Shown: positions 27,599-37,413 of the stretch, one piece after another
Numbering within the stretch: the stretch's first letter is position 1
Layout of the letters: each line of letters starts with the position of its first letter
NCBI RefSeq assembly: GCF_004328665.1
Contig: NZ_CP019770.1
Location: 744,001 to 808,000 of the forward strand
Direction: 5' to 3'
From: Pseudoalteromonas sp. DL-6
Lineage (GTDB): Bacteria > Pseudomonadota > Gammaproteobacteria > Enterobacterales > Alteromonadaceae
DNA: 64,000 nt
Program-made: the position numbers and the translations under genes
Notes under the pieces: generated by a model
What the model saw: only the letters and a program-made list of their open reading frames with translations
The model's database searches: none
Told to the model about the DNA's origin: nothing

Positions 27599-27602
27599 GT
27601 GT

Positions 27603-28577
27603 ATGAAGGAATTTGAATTAATTAATCGTTACTTTAAAGGTCGTGGCATTACTCGTCGCGATGTTAATTTAGGGATTGGAGATGACTGTGCGCTTGTCAC
27701 AGTTCCAGCGAACTGTCAGCTTGCTGTAACCACAGATACCTTAGTTGCTGGGGTGCATTTTTTTCATGATATCTCCCCTCGCGCATTAGGGCATCGAGCT
27801 CTTGCTGTTAATTTAAGTGATTTAGCTGCCATGGGCGCAGAGCCTACTTGGGTGTCGGTTGCACTTACCTTACCTAGTATCGATCCACAATGGATTGCTG
27901 AGCTGACTGATGGCATGCATGAAATTGCTGAGTACTTTAACGTTCAGATCATTGGTGGTGATACCACTCAAGGTCCACTTAGTATTACTATTTGTGCAAA
28001 AGGTACAGTTCCTGAAGGCACAGCATTACGTAGAAGTGGTGCAAAAGTGGGTGATTGGATTTTTGTAACCGGTCCGCTTGGTGATGCTGGGTTGGCGATT
28101 GAATCGAAAAAACAAGGCTTATCGATTGCACCTGAACACTTAAAAGATATTAATAAACGTTTAAATTTCCCCACGCCACGTGTAGCTGCTGGGCAAGCGT
28201 TACGAGGCTTGGCATCGTCGGCCATTGATATTTCCGATGGGTTACTAGCCGACTTAGGGCATGTGCTAAATTTATCACAAGTTAGTGCCACCATTAATAT
28301 TGAAAATGTCCCCACCTCAGATGCCATGCAAGCGAGTCTTGATTTTGAGCAGCGACTTCCTTTTGTTCTTAACTATGGCGATGATTACGAGTTACTGTAT
28401 ACCGTTGCTGATAGTAACAAGAGTATGCTAGATATTAAGCTGCGCCAATACGGTGTAGAGGCAAGCTGTATCGGGCAAATAAAAAGTGGTGACGGCAATA
28501 TAGAGTTATTACACCAAGGTGAGAAGTTTGCTTTTGAACATAAAGGTTTTGAGCACTTTTCCAAGGAGCAGGTTTGA
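27603..28577 (+). CDS. thiL: Thiamine-monophosphate kinase
   Basis: A 324-residue PurM-fold kinase. Motifs: MKEFELINRYF at the start as in E. coli, NLGIGDDCALV, VTTDTLVAGVHF, AVNLSDLAAMGA, IGGDTTQGPLSI and SSAIDISDGLLADLGH. It phosphorylates thiamine monophosphate to the diphosphate cofactor. The ATG at 27603 is chosen from family alignment. It has no ribosome binding site of its own; the nearest AAGGAG is about 30 nt away and inside the terminator's 5' flank. Its stop overlaps the pgpA start. Confidence 0.95.
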   Translation: MKEFELINRYFKGRGITRRDVNLGIGDDCALVTVPANCQLAVTTDTLVAGVHFFHDISPRALGHRALAVNLSDLAAMGAEPTWVSVALTLPSIDPQWIAELTDGMHEIAEYFNVQIIGGDTTQGPLSITICAKGTVPEGTALRRSGAKVGDWIFVTGPLGDAGLAIESKKQGLSIAPEHLKDINKRLNFPTPRVAAGQALRGLASSAIDISDGLLADLGHVLNLSQVSATINIENVPTSDAMQASLDFEQRLPFVLNYGDDYELLYTVADSNKSMLDIKLRQYGVEASCIGQIKSGDGNIELLHQGEKFAFEHKGFEHFSKEQV

Positions 28578-29059
28578 ATAAAAACCGATTATTTAATTTA
28601 AAACGCCCACATCAATTTTTTGGTTTGGGTTTTGGTACTGGGCTTGCACCAAAAGCACCTGGTACATTTGGCACATTGGCAGCATTACCGTTTATTTTTA
28701 TTACCATGCATTTTCCGCTATGGTTACAAATTGTATTTGCAGTAGTCATAAGTATCTTTGGTATTTGGGCATGTGGAAAAACAGCCGATGACCTTCAAGT
28801 ACATGATCATCCCGCAATTGTTTGGGACGAAGTTGCTGGTTACTATATTACTATGATAGGCGCAGCACTTAACTGGCAAACATTATTAGTGGGCTTTTTA
28901 CTGTTTCGCTTTTTTGATATAGCAAAGCCTGGGCCGATTCGTATACTCGATAAACGTGCCCATGGTGGGTTTGGTATTATGGCCGATGATGTGCTTGCAG
29001 GTATTTTTTCGCTTATTTGTTTGCAAGCATTGATAAAAGTAGGTTTACTACCCTTTTAA
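28574..29059 (+). CDS. pgpA: Phosphatidylglycerophosphatase A
   Basis: A 161-residue membrane protein. It has the PgpA N-terminal segment FGLGFGTGLAPKAPGTFGTL and the acidic motif VWDEVAGYY, with hydrophobic segments at about 32-55, 85-105 and 135-158. It dephosphorylates phosphatidylglycerophosphate to phosphatidylglycerol at the inner membrane. The start codon is TTG at 28574, overlapping the thiL stop by 4 nt (TTGA), with AAGGAG 7 nt upstream. The thiL-pgpA arrangement is usual in gammaproteobacteria. Confidence 0.94.
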   Translation: MNKNRLFNLKRPHQFFGLGFGTGLAPKAPGTFGTLAALPFIFITMHFPLWLQIVFAVVISIFGIWACGKTADDLQVHDHPAIVWDEVAGYYITMIGAALNWQTLLVGFLLFRFFDIAKPGPIRILDKRAHGGFGIMADDVLAGIFSLICLQALIKVGLLPF

Positions 29060-29090
29060 TTTATTATTTGTTTAACTAGGTGGCAGCACT

Positions 29091-32000
29091 ATGATGCGAT
29101 TTTTATTGGTTTGTGTACTTATGCTATGTGCCATGCCAAGTACGGCTTCAATTACTGATTACGTAGTTAAACAATGGAATATCAAAGACGGCTTACCCTC
29201 ACAATCCCTCAAAAGTGTGGTGCAAGATAACCAAGGCTATATGTGGCTTGGCACTCAATTTGGATTAAGCCGTTTTGATGGCAATACCTTCACCAATTAT
29301 AATACCCAAAATAGCTTATTTTTACCCAGCAATGGCATTAATAAATTACTGATTGATGGTGAAGGCTTGTTGTGGATAGGCACGAAAAATGGCCTTGTGG
29401 TTATCGATCCTGAGAAGCTAACCGCACAAGAGTTTAATATTAAAGGCCCTGTTAGAGACATTCTTGAAGACTCTCAAGGCAGTATTTGGATAGCAGCTAA
29501 TGGGCTCTATTATATAGACAGAGGCCAAATAGAACTGCGCGACCAACTAAATAACCCTAGTCCTATTGTAAACGCTACTGCTATCACCCAAATAGTGGGG
29601 TCGGTCAGTAAAATGGCGCTTTCACCTGAGGGGATTTGGCTGGTTAACGACCGTAATTTATTACGCTTAACGCAAAGCTCGTCTGATTTTTCTAAATTAC
29701 GCCTAGAACTCACCGCTAAAGTGGCTTTGCCTGATCGTTTAGCACAAACCATTGTTCACGATCTATCGTTTTTAAATGGTAATTTGTACCTAGCTTCTGA
29801 GTTAGGGGCTTATTTTTTAGATTTAGATGACGAGCTACGTCCGTTTCCACTGCCCAATGCTAATAACTCAGCTGTGTATAAATTTATGAGCGACGGTAAT
29901 GGCGGCTTGTGGGTATCAACCTATGGACGTTTATTGTTCAGGGCTAAATCTAATGATTGGCAGTGGGTTGAACCCAGCCAGTTAGATCAGAGTATTTGGT
30001 TTGCCGATATATTTAGAGATGATGAAAATAACATATGGTTAGCGAGTTTTAGTGAAGGGCTATGGCTTGCTCACGAAGGGCGAATAGAGCGCCATTCTGC
30101 CATTTCTAAAATGACCGAAGCGGTAATGGCAATTAGTAAATCACCTGATGGTAAGTTATGGATTGCCAATAAAAGTGGCGTTGGCTATTTTGATGCCGAT
30201 AAAACTTTTATTAATGTTATTAATAGTGCCAAGTATGGAAATGCCTCGGTACATGACCTGCAATTTGATGGCGATCGCCTTTATGTTGCTACTGGCAGGG
30301 GCTTGTTTTTTTACGAGTCGAATACCTTATATAGTTTCCCTGCTCGTGCATTGAGCGATAACCCAGTTTTTGCAATTAGCACTTCAACTAAAGGTGGTTT
30401 TTGGGTAGGCACCGGACGAGGGTTATACCGTTTAAATTACAATGGTTTAAACCCTTTTGCGTACAATGCTTTTTTAGGCAGTAAGTTTGTAACCTATGTT
30501 TTAGATAAACCAAATTTTGGGGTTATTGGCACCAGTAAAGGCGCGTATTACTTTACTGAACGCGGGATAGAAAAAATTGGCGACCAAACCACCTTAGAAA
30601 GTGCGTATGTGACCAGCATTTTACATATAAAAGGGGTAGGCATTTTAATTGGTTCGTTGAATGATGGTTTGTTTTATCGCAGTGGACAAGGGCAATGGCA
30701 GCAACTAGACGCCGCCAATGGGTTGCCATATGGTTCTATATTCAGCTTAGAATACGATGACACCTCAAAGCGAATTTGGGTAAGCACCATGAAAGGGGTT
30801 TACCGCATGCCTGTTGAGCAATTTAAAGCCAATATCGAAAGCCTAAAAGTAGAAGAAGTGATCTCTTCATTTGACCGTCAGCTCGATGGTAAAGCCAGCC
30901 AATGTTGTAATGGTCTAGGCCATGATGCGGTGGTTGATATGGATAACTCTATTTGGTACCCCAGCTTACAAGGGGTGGTTGAAATCCCTAAAGACGTAGA
31001 ATTATTTGGATTACGCTCATTAAAGCCAACCATAGAAACTTTAACCACGCCATCACGAAAGCTTGCTGCGGCTGCGTTAGGTAAAAAGCCAGTACTTAAA
31101 ACCGACGAGCGTGATGTAACACTTACCTATACTGCGATTGATTATTACGCGCCGGCAAGTATTGAGTTTAGATATAAACTTAATGGGCTTGATAACGATT
31201 GGCGCTATGCAAATACCCGTCGAGAAGCAATTTATACAAATTTACCCGCCGGTATGTTTTTGTTTGAATTAGAAACTAAACGCCAAGGTGAGGATTGGGG
31301 AAAAGCGCAATCAGCCGAATATGCGTTTGTTGTTCCAGAGCGATTTGGTGAAACTATCTACTTTAGGTTACTGATCACCAGTGGTTTTGTGTTGCTGTTT
31401 TATTTAGTGTTTTGGGTATTTAAAGTTCAAGAGCGACGTAAGCAACAAGTACTCGAAGGGCTTATTACTGAGCGAACCCTAGAGCTTCGTCAAGCGAATG
31501 ATAAATTAAACCAAGTAAATTCTCAGCTTAAACTTGTTAGTCACTCTGATGAGCTAACTGGGCTGAGAAGTCGTCGTTTCTTGTTTGATCAACTACCAAA
31601 AGATATTGAGCATTTTCAGCGTAATTCGCAGTCATTGCAGGCTCAGGGTAAATCTTTGGTGTTATTAATTATTAATTTAGATAACTTTAGCCGTATTAAT
31701 GATGCTTATGGTCCTATTGCTGGAGATAGTTGTTTACAACAAGTAGCGGCGTTACTTAACTCGCGTACTCAAGGTTCTGATTATGTTGCACGTTGGAGTG
31801 GTGATGAGTTTTTACTGTTATTGCGTGACTTTAAGTGTAATTTAATCGACAGCTATGTGTCAGAGTTATGCCAAGCCATTGCCGATTATAACTTCCAGCT
31901 TCCGAACGGCGAAACAACGAGTATTACCTCATCAGTGGGTTGGTCTTTCTACCCGCTCCCCCTGTTAGGTGGTCAAGTTATTAGCTGGGAAACATCGATT

Positions 32001-32177
32001 AATTTAGCTGATATCGCATTGCATCAAGTTAAAAAACGCGGTGGCGATGGCGTTGCTAACATTACCTTTGATGAGCAATTAGATGCATTTGAGTTTGAGC
32101 AAAACCCGAACGTTGAACAGCAGATTGGCTTATTGCAAAGTAATGGCTTGGCCGACATTAAGGTGTGGATGCGCTAG
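29091..32177 (+). CDS. Periplasmic beta-propeller sensor with GGDEF output
   Basis: A 1028-residue protein. Signal peptide (about 1-20, ending PSTAS); two periplasmic seven-bladed propeller-type regions with repeated W(L/V)GT and WIA blades (about 25-640); a Y_Y_Y domain (about 690-755, YKLNGLDNDWRYA); membrane helix about 762-782; short coiled coil; and a GGDEF domain (about 820-985). The active-site signature is SGDEF at 903-907, one residue from GGDEF and known in working diguanylate cyclases. The inhibitory RxxD site upstream reads QGSD, so product feedback is probably lost. It should turn an extracellular cue, possibly a polymer, into cyclic-di-GMP. It is a single gene ended by a terminator. 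Confidence 0.9.
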   Translation: MMRFLLVCVLMLCAMPSTASITDYVVKQWNIKDGLPSQSLKSVVQDNQGYMWLGTQFGLSRFDGNTFTNYNTQNSLFLPSNGINKLLIDGEGLLWIGTKNGLVVIDPEKLTAQEFNIKGPVRDILEDSQGSIWIAANGLYYIDRGQIELRDQLNNPSPIVNATAITQIVGSVSKMALSPEGIWLVNDRNLLRLTQSSSDFSKLRLELTAKVALPDRLAQTIVHDLSFLNGNLYLASELGAYFLDLDDELRPFPLPNANNSAVYKFMSDGNGGLWVSTYGRLLFRAKSNDWQWVEPSQLDQSIWFADIFRDDENNIWLASFSEGLWLAHEGRIERHSAISKMTEAVMAISKSPDGKLWIANKSGVGYFDADKTFINVINSAKYGNASVHDLQFDGDRLYVATGRGLFFYESNTLYSFPARALSDNPVFAISTSTKGGFWVGTGRGLYRLNYNGLNPFAYNAFLGSKFVTYVLDKPNFGVIGTSKGAYYFTERGIEKIGDQTTLESAYVTSILHIKGVGILIGSLNDGLFYRSGQGQWQQLDAANGLPYGSIFSLEYDDTSKRIWVSTMKGVYRMPVEQFKANIESLKVEEVISSFDRQLDGKASQCCNGLGHDAVVDMDNSIWYPSLQGVVEIPKDVELFGLRSLKPTIETLTTPSRKLAAAALGKKPVLKTDERDVTLTYTAIDYYAPASIEFRYKLNGLDNDWRYANTRREAIYTNLPAGMFLFELETKRQGEDWGKAQSAEYAFVVPERFGETIYFRLLITSGFVLLFYLVFWVFKVQERRKQQVLEGLITERTLELRQANDKLNQVNSQLKLVSHSDELTGLRSRRFLFDQLPKDIEHFQRNSQSLQAQGKSLVLLIINLDNFSRINDAYGPIAGDSCLQQVAALLNSRTQGSDYVARWSGDEFLLLLRDFKCNLIDSYVSELCQAIADYNFQLPNGETTSITSSVGWSFYPLPLLGGQVISWETSINLADIALHQVKKRGGDGVANITFDEQLDAFEFEQNPNVEQQIGLLQSNGLADIKVWMR

Positions 32178-32195
32178 AGATCATAAGTTAGCAAT

Positions 32196-32222
32196 AAAAA
32201 AGGAGCCAATGGCTCCTTTTTT
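32196..32222. terminator. Bidirectional intrinsic terminator (GGDEF sensor / dxs)
   Basis: The stem AAAAAAGGAGCC/GGCTCCTTTTTT with a 3-nt loop lies between converging genes. Confidence 0.9.
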
Positions 32223-32239
32223 ATTAAACACGATAAGTA

Positions 32240-34102
32240 TTAGCTCATAAATGCTTTAATTGTAGTTAATATGCCTTGCTCACCTAACCCCATTTCATCA
32301 TGCATTTGCTGTTGTGTACCGTGTTTAATAAATTCATCCGGTATACCTAAGTTAAGTATTTTTACAGCCGCTTTTTGGGTAGCTAAATACTCATTAACAG
32401 CCGAGCCTGCACCACCAGAAATTGCATTATCTTCAAGCGTTACAATAATATCGTGGTTAGCGACAAGCTCATCAATTAACCCTGTATCAAGTGGCTTAAT
32501 AAATCGCATATTAACTAAAGTCGCATTGAGCTCATCTGTGGCCAGTTGCGCGTTTTCAAGCAAGGTACCAAATGACAATATAGCCACTTTAGTTCCTTGT
32601 TTAATTACATTAGCTTTACCAATTTCGAGCTGTTGCATAGCGCTTTGAATGTCTGCTGTGCCCGCACTGCCACGCGGGTAACGCACAGCTACTGGGCAAT
32701 TGGCTTGATAGCCAGTGTATAGCATTTGACGGCATTCGTTAGTATCGCTAGGTGCCATAATAACCATGTTAGGAATACAGCGCATAAAGCTTAGGTCATA
32801 GGCGCCTTGGTGAGTTTCACCATCGGCTCCGACAATACCTGCGCGGTCAATAGCAAATAATACCGGTAGGTTTTGCAATGCAACGTCGTGAATTAGTTGA
32901 TCATACGCACGTTGTAAAAAGCTAGAGTAGATAGCCACAACGGGTTTTAACCCTTCACAGGCAAAACCTGCAGCAAGGGTTACGGCGTGCTGCTCAGCAA
33001 TTGCCACATCAAAATATTGTTCAGGGTGTTCTTTAGAAAAACGCACCATCCCCGAACCTTCTCGCATCGCAGGGGTAATTGCCATCAATTTACTGTCTTG
33101 CTCTGCCATATCGCAAAGCCAATCACCAAATACACTTGAAAAAGTTGCAGCGCCTGGCTTAGATTTCGGCAGGCTTGATGTTGCAGGGTCAAATTTTGGT
33201 ACGCCATGATAACCAATCGGGTCGGCTTCTGCTGGTTTATAGCCTTTGCCTTTTTGGGTTTTAATATGCAGCAGTTGTGGGCCTTTTAAGTTACGCATGT
33301 TGCGTAGCGTATCTACCAACATATTTACATCATGGCCATCAATTGGACCAATATAGTTTAAACCTAGCTCTTCAAAAAAAGTACCCGGGATCATCATCCC
33401 TTTAATGTGCTCTTCCATACGGCTAGCCAGCTCTTTTACCGGCGGTACACCAGAAAGAAGCTTTTTGCTACCTTCACGGATGTTGGTATAAAAGCTGCCT
33501 GATAAAATACGTGCGAAATGATTGGTTAACGCGCCGACGTTTTCAGAAATCGACATTTCGTTATCATTTAAAATGATCAGCATATCTGATTTCACATCAC
33601 CTAAGTGGTTCATCGCTTCAAAAGCCATACCTGCGGTAATTGCGCCATCGCCTATCACCGCCACGGTTTTACGTCCTTTGCCTTCTTTTTGCGCCGCAAT
33701 AGACATACCCAGTGCCGCAGAAATAGAGGTACTTGAATGGCCAACACTAAAGGTATCGTATTCACTTTCGTCTCTGAATGGGAATGGGTGTAATCCGTCT
33801 TTTTGGCGAATGGTGTGCATTTGGTCACGGCGGCCAGTCAGTATTTTATGTGGATAAGCTTGATGACCCACATCCCAAACTAAACGGTCCTCGGGAGTGT
33901 TGTACACATAATGTAATGCAACGGTAAGTTCTACGGTTCCTAAACCAGACGCTAAATGGCCGCTACTTTGCGATACTGAATTGAGTAAATAATCACGCAA
34001 TTCATGGCTAAATGCAGGAAGCTTATCTTGTGCTAAGTCTCGCAAGTGGGCTGGTTCGTTCACCAAATTAAGTAATGGATACTTGCTGCTATCAAGTGTC
34101 AT
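32240..34102 (-). CDS. dxs: 1-deoxy-D-xylulose-5-phosphate synthase
   Basis: A 620-residue thiamine-diphosphate enzyme. Motifs: [17 protein letters not shown], the ThDP-binding [16 protein letters not shown] through NDNEMSIS, the transketolase middle domain with [15 protein letters not shown], and [15 protein letters not shown]. It condenses pyruvate with glyceraldehyde 3-phosphate at the entry to the MEP isoprenoid pathway. It lies 111 nt downstream of ispA in the xseB-ispA-dxs order seen across gammaproteobacteria. Confidence 0.98.
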   Translation of the reverse strand: MTLDSSKYPLLNLVNEPAHLRDLAQDKLPAFSHELRDYLLNSVSQSSGHLASGLGTVELTVALHYVYNTPEDRLVWDVGHQAYPHKILTGRRDQMHTIRQKDGLHPFPFRDESEYDTFSVGHSSTSISAALGMSIAAQKEGKGRKTVAVIGDGAITAGMAFEAMNHLGDVKSDMLIILNDNEMSISENVGALTNHFARILSGSFYTNIREGSKKLLSGVPPVKELASRMEEHIKGMMIPGTFFEELGLNYIGPIDGHDVNMLVDTLRNMRNLKGPQLLHIKTQKGKGYKPAEADPIGYHGVPKFDPATSSLPKSKPGAATFSSVFGDWLCDMAEQDSKLMAITPAMREGSGMVRFSKEHPEQYFDVAIAEQHAVTLAAGFACEGLKPVVAIYSSFLQRAYDQLIHDVALQNLPVLFAIDRAGIVGADGETHQGAYDLSFMRCIPNMVIMAPSDTNECRQMLYTGYQANCPVAVRYPRGSAGTADIQSAMQQLEIGKANVIKQGTKVAILSFGTLLENAQLATDELNATLVNMRFIKPLDTGLIDELVANHDIIVTLEDNAISGGAGSAVNEYLATQKAAVKILNLGIPDEFIKHGTQQQMHDEMGLGEQGILTTIKAFMS

Positions 34103-34213
34103 GGTTTTTTATATATCCTTCGCTAACATTAACTCCCTCAAAAAGCTAGGTTTAAGAGGCGACTTAATATTCAGTAATAATTTGTTCTAAGAGTTAGTAC
34201 GTTTTAGCCATGT

Positions 34214-35101
34214 TTAATGGTCACGTTCAATTAAATAGTTTGCCAATGCCGCTAAGTCGGTCGTATCTGCGTCAATATTGGCTAACGCCTCATGGGCTTG
34301 TTGTATCAAATTCTGTGCTTTTTGCTTAGCACCTAGCATACCTAATAAAGCGGGGTATGTCGCTTTATTCGCTGCAATATCTGACCCTTGAGGCTTACCT
34401 AAAGTCAGGGTGTCGCCCTCAACATCTAAAATGTCGTCATGAACCTGAAAGGCCAGCCCGATAGCATACCCAAAAGTAGATAAGTTATCTAAAGTATGTT
34501 GGCTAATATTAGGGACACAGAGTGCGCCCAAAGTAATTGCACAGTTTATCAATGCGCCGGTTTTAAGTTTATGAATACGTTCTAATTCGTCAACCGTAAT
34601 CAGTTTATCGGTTGCTGCAATATCACGCCCTTGTCCGGCAACCATTCCTTGCAATCCAGAAGCGTGGGCTAATTCGGCAATCATTTTTAACTGAGCTTCT
34701 GTTGAGCATTTAAATTTATGCTTAGCAATAAGCTCAAAAGCCAAAGTTTGCAGTGCGTCACCTGCTAAAATAGCTTGTGCTTCACCATATACAATATGAC
34801 ATGTAGGACGGCCACGACGTAAATCATCGTCATCCATAGCGGGTAAATCGTCATGGACTAATGAATAACTATGAATGCATTCTATCGCTGCTGCCAGCAC
34901 ATCTAAATCACGTTTTTCAGCACCGAGCATTTTACCTGTGGTATAAACTAAAAATGGGCGCAGTCTCTTGCCGCCATTCATTAAACTATAATGAGTAGCT
35001 TCTTTTATGGTGTTGTCGCTTTCAAGAGGTTGTTCGAAATAAAGATTGAGCGTATTAGCTACGTCATCTTGAGCGAGCTTTATTTGTTCTTTTATGCTCA
35101 C
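34214..35101 (-). CDS. ispA: Farnesyl diphosphate synthase
   Basis: A 295-residue polyprenyl synthase. The first aspartate-rich motif is in HDDLPAMDDDDLRRGRP (about residues 83-99) and the second in FQVHDDILDVEGD. The chain-length region before the first motif (IECIHSYSLV) fits a farnesyl product. It condenses isopentenyl diphosphate with dimethylallyl and geranyl diphosphates. It starts 2 nt after the xseB stop, so the two are coupled. Confidence 0.96.
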   Translation of the reverse strand: MSIKEQIKLAQDDVANTLNLYFEQPLESDNTIKEATHYSLMNGGKRLRPFLVYTTGKMLGAEKRDLDVLAAAIECIHSYSLVHDDLPAMDDDDLRRGRPTCHIVYGEAQAILAGDALQTLAFELIAKHKFKCSTEAQLKMIAELAHASGLQGMVAGQGRDIAATDKLITVDELERIHKLKTGALINCAITLGALCVPNISQHTLDNLSTFGYAIGLAFQVHDDILDVEGDTLTLGKPQGSDIAANKATYPALLGMLGAKQKAQNLIQQAHEALANIDADTTDLAALANYLIERDH

Positions 35102-35103
35102 AA

Positions 35104-35346
35104 TTATTCCATATCGTTATCAAATTGAGTAAGCGGTGCTTTTTCGTCATTACCCATTAATATCGACACCTTTTGTTCGGCTTGTTGAAGTTTGCCAGAA
35201 GACGCACTGGCTAATGCAATACCGCGCTCAAATTGCTTTAAAGACTGTTCAAGCGATAAATCACCTTGTTCCATTTCACTGACAATTGTTGTTAACTCTT
35301 CTAGTGCTTGTTCGAAACTTAAATTTTCAGGTTTTTTAGTCGCCAT
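35104..35346 (-). CDS. xseB: Exodeoxyribonuclease VII small subunit
   Basis: An 80-residue protein (MATKKPENLSFEQALEELTT), with the XseB core LEELTTIVSEMEQGDLSLEQ and FERGIALA. It binds the large subunit XseA, encoded elsewhere, to form the single-strand exonuclease VII. I start at ATG 35346, which gives the E. coli length; a TTG four codons upstream (35358) is possible. The ribosome binding site is weak. First gene of xseB-ispA-dxs, and divergent from pomAB. Confidence 0.93.
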   Translation of the reverse strand: MATKKPENLSFEQALEELTTIVSEMEQGDLSLEQSLKQFERGIALASASSGKLQQAEQKVSILMGNDEKAPLTQFDNDME

Positions 35347-35569
35347 CTTTATTTTCAACTTACATAATAAATTTAGACGCCAATTTTAGGGGGAATGCTA
35401 AACTAGGTCAAAGAATGATATGATTTTTTGATAGATAAATGCTGTTAATTGGGTTTTATTGCGCTTCTTAGTTATTTTTTAACATGTTTAAAATTGAGTG
35501 TTAGATAGATTGCGATAGTTGATCTAAAATAGATGAGCGCTTAACTTTTTCGGTTATCATAAAAATCAC

Positions 35570-35596
35570 TTAAGTATTTCAGTATCTTGCCGATAA
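35570..35596 (+). promoter_or_regulatory. Sigma-28 (FliA) promoter of pomAB
   Basis: TTAAGTAT (35570-35577), an 11-nt spacer and GCCGATAA (35589-35596). This matches the flagellar sigma-28 consensus TAAAGTTT-N11-GCCGATAA with the full -10 octamer. It lies 53 nt before the pomA start. Confidence 0.85.
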
Positions 35597-35648
35597 ACAA
35601 TTAATAACAACGCTTGCGAAGAAAAAATATAAAACCTTTGGAGGGAAT

Positions 35649-36416
35649 GTGGATTTAGCAACCATTATTGGGATCCTTGGCGCAATTGGCTTAATTGTCA
35701 TGTCCATGTTTATGAGTAGTAGCGGTGAAGTCGCTATGTTTTACAATACCCCTTCAGTGGTTATTGTGTTTGGTGGTTCCCTTTTTATCGTTTTATCTAA
35801 CTTTACTATGTCGCAATTTTTTGGCATTGGTAAGGTTTGTGCAAAAGCGTTTATGTTTAAAATTGAACCCCCTGAAGCGTTAATAGAGAAAGCTGTCGAA
35901 CTTGCTGACTCTGCCCGTAAAGGTGGTTTTTTAGCATTAGAAGAGGCTGAAATTCCAAATCCATTTATGCGCAAAGGCGTTGATATGCTTGTAGATGGAC
36001 ATGATGCAGATGTAGTGCGTGCAACATTACAAAAAGATATTTCCCTCACAACAACTCGTCATGAAATGGGTGCAAGCTTATTCAAATCGTTAGGTGATAT
36101 TGCTCCTGCAATGGGGATGATCGGTACATTAATCGGTTTGGTGGCTATGTTATCAAATATGGATGACCCAAAAGCAATCGGTCCAGCAATGGCGGTCGCC
36201 TTATTAACAACGTTATATGGGGCATTTTTGGCGAATGTTGTCGCTATTCCTATTCAGGTAAAACTTGAATTGCGTAAAGACGAAGAAGCAATGAACCAGC
36301 GACTTATTTTGGATGCGGTACTAGGTATTCAAGATGGCCAAAACCCTAAAGTTATCGAAGGGATCTTGAAAAATTATTTGGCAGAGTCAAAACGCGCGGT
36401 AAACACTGAGGAATAA
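35649..36416 (+). CDS. pomA: Sodium-driven flagellar stator protein PomA
   Basis: A 255-residue protein with four membrane helices: about 5-22, 33-52, 145-168 (GDIAPAMGMIGTLIGLVAML, with the conserved proline) and 180-202. The cytoplasmic loop between helices 2 and 3 carries the charged residues that contact the rotor protein FliG. With PomB it forms the sodium channel that turns the flagellum. The start codon is GTG, with a strong TTGGAGGG ribosome binding site. pomB follows after 2 nt, and a sigma-28 promoter lies upstream. Confidence 0.95.
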   Translation: MDLATIIGILGAIGLIVMSMFMSSSGEVAMFYNTPSVVIVFGGSLFIVLSNFTMSQFFGIGKVCAKAFMFKIEPPEALIEKAVELADSARKGGFLALEEAEIPNPFMRKGVDMLVDGHDADVVRATLQKDISLTTTRHEMGASLFKSLGDIAPAMGMIGTLIGLVAMLSNMDDPKAIGPAMAVALLTTLYGAFLANVVAIPIQVKLELRKDEEAMNQRLILDAVLGIQDGQNPKVIEGILKNYLAESKRAVNTEE

Positions 36417-36418
36417 TT

Positions 36419-37339
36419 ATGTCTGATGAAGAGTGTAAATGCCCACCCCCAGGCTTACCTGCATGGATGGGGACATTTGCCGATTTAATGTCGCTATTAA
36501 TGTGCTTTTTTGTACTCTTACTCGCGTTTTCTGAAATGGATGTGCTTAAATTTAAGCAAATTGCAGGCTCTATGAAGTTTGCTTTTGGTGTGCAAAATAA
36601 AATTGAAGTTAAAGATATCCCAAAAGGCACCTCGGTTATTGCGATGGAGTTTACTCCAGGTAAGCCTGAGCCGACCCCCATTGAAACTATTCAGCAGCAA
36701 ACAGTAGAAATGACTCAGCAAATGCTAGAGTTTCAGGCGGGCGATGAAAGCTCAGCTGGCGGACGCCAAGAACAACGTGGCGAAAAACGAGGCGGGGAGT
36801 CAAGCAGCACCTCTGAGGAAGTTGCTTCAGCGCCTGCAGTTTCTGCTGCCGATCAAGAGCAAATAAATGACTTAGTTAAAAAAATTGCACAACAGCTTGA
36901 AAAGCAAATTATTGATGGAGCTATTGAGCTTGAGTCATTAGGGCAGCAAATCATTATTCGTATTAGAGAAAATGGTTCGTTTCCATCGGGCAGTGCGTTT
37001 TTACAACCCCAGTTTAAACCTATCATTCAAGATATTGGCCGGTTATTAAAAGATGTGCCAGGTGAAATCACCGTCTCCGGTCACACTGATGACTTTCAAG
37101 TTTCTAATGAACTTTATATTAATAACTGGGATTTATCCTCTAAACGAGCTGTTGCGGTAGCAAGTGAACTGCAAAAGGTTGCTGGTTTTGATAAGACCCG
37201 CATGATGGTGGTAGGACGTGCAGAAACCAGACCCTTAGTACCGAATGACTCCCGTGAAGACCGAAGACGTAACCGCCGAGTGGAAATATCAATCTTACAA
37301 GGCAAGGCTAAAGAATCAGATCCTATTGATATTAGATAG
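36419..37339 (+). CDS. pomB: Sodium-driven flagellar stator protein PomB
   Basis: A 306-residue protein. Cytoplasmic N-terminus, one membrane helix about 17-40 with the ion-binding aspartate D22 (TFADLMSLLMCFFVLLLAF), a variable Glu/Ser-rich linker to about 140, and a C-terminal OmpA-type peptidoglycan-binding domain (ITVSGHTDDF, NWDLSSKRAVAVA, NRRVEI). It anchors the stator to the wall. The PPPGLPAWMGTFADL segment is typical of the Na+-type (PomB) stators. Cotranscribed with pomA from the sigma-28 promoter. Confidence 0.95.
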   Translation: MSDEECKCPPPGLPAWMGTFADLMSLLMCFFVLLLAFSEMDVLKFKQIAGSMKFAFGVQNKIEVKDIPKGTSVIAMEFTPGKPEPTPIETIQQQTVEMTQQMLEFQAGDESSAGGRQEQRGEKRGGESSSTSEEVASAPAVSAADQEQINDLVKKIAQQLEKQIIDGAIELESLGQQIIIRIRENGSFPSGSAFLQPQFKPIIQDIGRLLKDVPGEITVSGHTDDFQVSNELYINNWDLSSKRAVAVASELQKVAGFDKTRMMVVGRAETRPLVPNDSREDRRRNRRVEISILQGKAKESDPIDIR

Positions 37340-37345
37340 AGTTTA

Positions 37346-37374
37346 TTGGTTTTGTCCCTTTTTTAGCATAGAAT
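37346..37374 (+). promoter_or_regulatory. Sigma-70-type promoter downstream of pomB
   Basis: TTGGTT (37346-37351) and TAGAAT (37369-37374) are 17 bp apart. It would serve the 22-codon frame at 37414 and the membrane protein gene at 37494. Confidence 0.45.
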
Positions 37375-37413
37375 GCACTTCTCTTAACAGATGTAATTAA
37401 AGAAGAAGTTAGT

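Noticed and set aside
27515..27602. TPP riboswitch before thiL
   Set aside because: The THI-box landmarks (CTGAGA and ACCTGATCTGG-type) are absent; only two simple hairpins are present.
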